A stretch of DNA of 64,000 nt, taken from the NCBI GenBank assembly GCA_947044365.1, contig OX345636.1:34601212-34665211 (forward strand), in the 5' to 3' direction. A program made the position numbers and the translations under genes. The stretch's first letter is position 1. The number at the start of each line of letters is the position of its first letter. The notes beneath the pieces were generated by a model that saw only the letters and a program-made list of their open reading frames with translations, was not told the origin of the DNA and did not search any database. This DNA is from Petrosia ficiformis (lineage: Eukaryota > Porifera > Demospongiae > Haplosclerida > Petrosiidae). This document shows positions 60,900 to 64,000 of the stretch, piece after piece.

Positions 60900-61718
60900 T
60901 GGCTAGGAACAATCAATGCAGTTATTGTACACTCTCAATGACACAGCTCCATGTGAATATCCATATTGTAAGGCTGACTGGTATTCCACCTTGCCCGATC
61001 ATAGGACTAGCTCAGATTTCCAACCAGCTTCCTATTGTTCAAGATGAACAATGTAATAGATTATATGGTGGAGCATTGTGTAGAAGTTGTAAAGAAGATG
61101 CTGTGTTAATTTTTGAAGCTGTTAAATGTATCCCATCATGAAATTGTCAATGCATGGCAACCTTATGTTATTTCAGTACTTATATATGTAGTTATGTGAT
61201 TTGTGATCATAATGGGACTCAAAGCAAGCTTTAAGACAGGTATTGGACATTTGTATGGACCTCTATTCTTCATTCCTATACTCAGACCCATACCTTTTGG
61301 ATACTACAAAGAATATGTTCAGCTAAAATTCACTATTTCGATATTTCAATTGCTTAATTTAGAAATATTTGGTGAAATTCAATGGTGTTTCTTCTCCAAT
61401 ATTAATCCAGTACTGAATTACTTTCTTCATTTTGTTGGACCATTTATTATTGCGGCAGTACTATTATCAACAGTATTACTAGCTCGATATTATCCAATAC
61501 AATTCTTGTCTCAACAGAGTTCACCAGTTCAAGCTATCTGTCTCCTGATTCTTCTTTCCTTTTGGTCTGTTACTGATACTTGTATTCAACTACTGGATAT
61601 TTTCAACAGTTCTTCTCGTATTTCTACTTATCCCTTTCATTTTACTGCTGTTTCTGTCACCACTTTTAATCTCCTCAATCAATTCCAGTTCTGTATCTCA
61701 GGAACATTACAAGTTTGA
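60900..61718 (+). pseudogene. multipass membrane protein relic with Cys-rich juxtamembrane segment
   Basis: The first part (60902-61138) encodes RNNQCSYCTLS ... GGALCRSCKEDAVLIFEAVKC, a CxxC/CxxC segment. After a frameshift at about 61137 and a TGA (V-V-M-stop-F-V-I) the frame GLKASFKTGIGHLYGPLFF ... NLEIFGEIQWCFFSNINP ... FVGPFIIAAVLLSTVLLARY ... CLLILLSFWSVTDTC continues to 61718, with at least three hydrophobic helices. I recall very large surface proteins of sponges and other early animals with this end: Cys-rich repeat, then several TM segments. Here only the C-terminal part remains and it is broken. It abuts the right end of the 5.67-kb element. Confidence 0.6.
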
Positions 61719-61975
61719 CATATCCGAAAGCATCCTTTTTTCATCATTGATAGTATGAGAAGACGGGACAAATTTAATTTTAAATCTAATCTTAAAACCT
61801 TTTTTCCTGGGATCTCACTTCAGACTGATGTCTTCTAAACACTAGGTCTTTTGATAACACCAAGCGTATGGAGATTTGATGACACTGATCACAAGCTCCG
61901 AAACTCAGAGATTTTTCAGGTTTGTGGCAAAGTATTTACAATAATCAGACCTATAATAGAATTATGGTATACACT

Positions 61976-62050
<75 letters not shown>

Positions 62051-62927
62051 TTAACTAGAGAATGTAGATAAAGTCAATAGCATTCTTTGTTATTATGGCT
62101 AGTAGGGCCATCCTATCTCTTTCAATCTTGCAACAGACACATAAGGTACAAAATTTAGTTTTTCACACCTGTTGTTTAAAAGAATCACCATGTTGGAGTA
62201 AGAGGTCCACCTATGTCCAAATACAGCAAGTGAAACCCTTCGCGTTTGCTTCTTTATAGTTAACAAAGATCTGTGTACTTAGACTGCAATGAGGCTCAGC
62301 ACTTGCTTCTTCAGTCGAGTACACAGAAAGGCAGAGACCTTAGTACCATCAGCAATGATTGATACATAGTCATCACAAAGCAATTGTAGGGACACTTTTT
62401 TCTCAATATATCTTGTTTTTAATTTATAGTCATGATGAGGAAATGATTTACAGAGATACGTTGGAGGCCAGGAGAGATCTTATAACAAAAGATTACAAGG
62501 TCATTATTTTTTTTACAAAAACATATATAATATATAATTTATATATATATATAGAAGTTTATTATATATAATTATATATATAGCTAAAAATTGAATAGTT
62601 ACCAGTTACTCATTATTTGTGTCTTTGAAACTATTCTTCCACACAAACTTTGCACCTGATGCAATGGATGGCATATGGGTTTTAAGATTTACCTCAAAAC
62701 ATCTGAAGAAATAGATTTCGAAAATGATAGGTCCAACAGTCATGAAAGTGAAATTGTTCCTGAAATACTTTTAAAAATGGTATGTGGCATTTCAGGTACT
62801 TGGTGTTATAGACCTGGTACCAAAGGAGACAGGGATACTTTGAGGATATTTATACCTGACTATATTACCATTTCCTCCCTTTAGCAGGTCTGCAGAGATA
62901 GCATGTGGTGTTTTCAAAGGTATATAC

Positions 62928-62974
<47 letters not shown>

Positions 62975-63684
62975 ACGTAGAGTAACTTGAATAAGAGAAT
63001 ACAATTAAAACAATTAGATATAGCTACATACACTAAAGATTCTGCATGTAGCAGGGAGGGACCCAGGACCAAGATGTGAAGGATGTGGATAGATGGATGA
63101 AGATTAAACAACAGGTGATTCTTGTTCTTCTATGTGCACTGTTCCCATCCATGACCATGTAATTCATGCATATCATATTAATAATTCCGTTTGTCTATCA
63201 TGTTAATTTGCATATTGTTTCTTCTCTCAACCAGAAAACTCTACTTGCTACCTCCCTGTCCATCTAACCACTCTCTCTCTACCTCATCGCATCTATACTT
63301 CAATAAGAGGTAAGTTATGTCTCCATACTCTTTTCTATATTCTATACTTTCTTCTTAAATATTATTTAATTGTGAACAGTGTATTCACTATTTTTCCTTA
63401 CTGCACAGGTCTGTTTCTGATGATTTCGAGGTTTCTTCTGGTGTTCTCTTCCTGGAATTTGGATGCTCATTTGTTCTAATCACTCCTCTCAGCCAGGGTT
63501 GGCCATGCCACCCTTTTTTCTTTTTCTTTGAATCACTAGATCCAGCCCCGTGTGAGGCAGTTCCAGTACATCCGGTTTAGCTCGTCCAGTGTTCCAGTTA
63601 CAGTCTAACTACCTATATCCAGTTCCAGTCTACTTCTTCCAGTGCTCCAGTTCCAGTCCACTTCATCCTAGGACCATCCCCAAT
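61719..63684. other. no supported gene
   Basis: TA microsatellites at 61972-62048 and 62930-62971. Otherwise short ORFs. CCAGTTCCAGTC is repeated near 63560-63660. Confidence 0.5.
61972..62048. repeat. (TA)n microsatellite
   Basis: About 75 bp of nearly pure TA. Confidence 0.95.
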
Positions 63685-63849
63685 GGGATTTCTCTTCTGC
63701 AAGGACTCATCTTCATTGGGATTTCTCTTCGGCAAGGACTCATCTTCATTGCTATTTCCCTTTGGCAAGGACTCATCTTCATTGGGATTTCTCTTCTGCA
63801 GGGACTCATCTTCATTGGGATTTCCCTTCTGCAAGGACTCACCTTCATT
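63685..63849. repeat. 33-bp minisatellite, five units, open in both strands
   Basis: Units start at 63685, 63718, 63751, 63784 and 63817 (GGGATTTCTCTTCTGC..GGACTCATCTTCATT). Because 33 is a multiple of 3, the array encodes 11-residue repeats. On the plus strand these are GISLLQGLIFI; on the minus strand NPNEDESLQKR, hydrophilic and acidic. Expression is unknown. Minus-strand frame 63834-63613 is the most protein-like but has no supported gene model. Confidence 0.85.
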
Positions 63850-64000
63850 CGTTGCTTATTCATCTCAACGGCAGTTAGTTCTTTGAAACAATTGTATTGT
63901 GTTCTTTTTTTTGTGTGTGTGTGTGTGTGTATGTGTATTTCAGTTGTATTTTTTGTTCAAATGTTGCATTTTTCAATATAATAGTAAATTATTGTCAAAT

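Noticed and set aside
61851..62054. ORF ending in a long Ile-Tyr repeat
   Set aside because: It is a translation of the TA microsatellite; the same holds for ORFs around 13502-13768, 50559-50840, 62792-63111 and 18673-18930.
62140..62500. CRISPR-like or other prokaryotic arrays
   Set aside because: No regularly spaced direct repeats anywhere in the window. All tandem repeats found are microsatellites or minisatellites of eukaryotic type.

Overview
This window looks like nuclear DNA of an early-branching metazoan. A sponge-like animal is my best guess, at low confidence, because no marker gene fixes the taxon. The DNA is very AT-rich, genes are split by GT-AG introns, TA microsatellites are common, and there are relics of many eukaryotic transposon classes. 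Nothing suggests a prokaryote or organelle. All exon models below were built by eye from splice sites, reading frame and comparison between paralogous copies.

Left third (1-17 kb): a tandem family on the minus strand encoding single-pass type I membrane proteins. Each has a signal peptide, a cysteine-containing beta-sandwich-like (FN3-like) ectodomain, a Ser/Thr-rich stalk, one TM helix and a long cytoplasmic tail with conserved Tyr motifs. Copy 1 (exons 1-2 only) runs off the left edge. Copies 2 (3787-8276, 422 aa) and 3 (13846-16898, 408 aa) are complete seven-exon genes. A dead Tc1/mariner-type transposon (10912-12780) sits between copies 2 and 3, and a hAT-type MITE sits in an intron of copy 2.

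Middle-left (17-27 kb): a transposon graveyard without an intact gene. It holds piggyBac-like TTAA MITEs, a long fold-back, two oppositely oriented Ty3/Gypsy relics, a pogo-like transposase relic and two inverted tRNA-derived SINE copies.

Middle (28-47 kb): a second tandem duplication on the minus strand, of an eight-exon gene. Copy A (28131-34478) gives 634 aa and copy B (39882-45242) gives 658 aa. The first exon encodes a four-TM protein with two cysteines in each extracellular loop, the plan of pannexin/innexin/LRRC8-type large-pore channels. It is followed by an approximately 370-residue C-terminal region that I do not recognise. Copy A has extra insertions (a hAT MITE, a MULE relic) that are absent from copy B. 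A 157-bp intronic block is identical between the copies.

Right third (47-64 kb): mostly repeats. There is an intact Tc1/mariner-superfamily transposon with an 81-residue spacing between the second D and the E, 45-bp TIRs and TA duplications (52108-54174). There is also a candidate undescribed 5.67-kb element (55230-60899). It has CACTG...CAGTG ends and subterminal GAGTAA repeats. It carries two divergently transcribed multi-exon genes: a minus-strand protein with an FWTMRFEAKH motif, and a plus-strand SAMD3-like gene that is now broken. Next to it lies a relic of a multipass membrane protein, and the window ends with a 33-bp minisatellite open in more than one frame.
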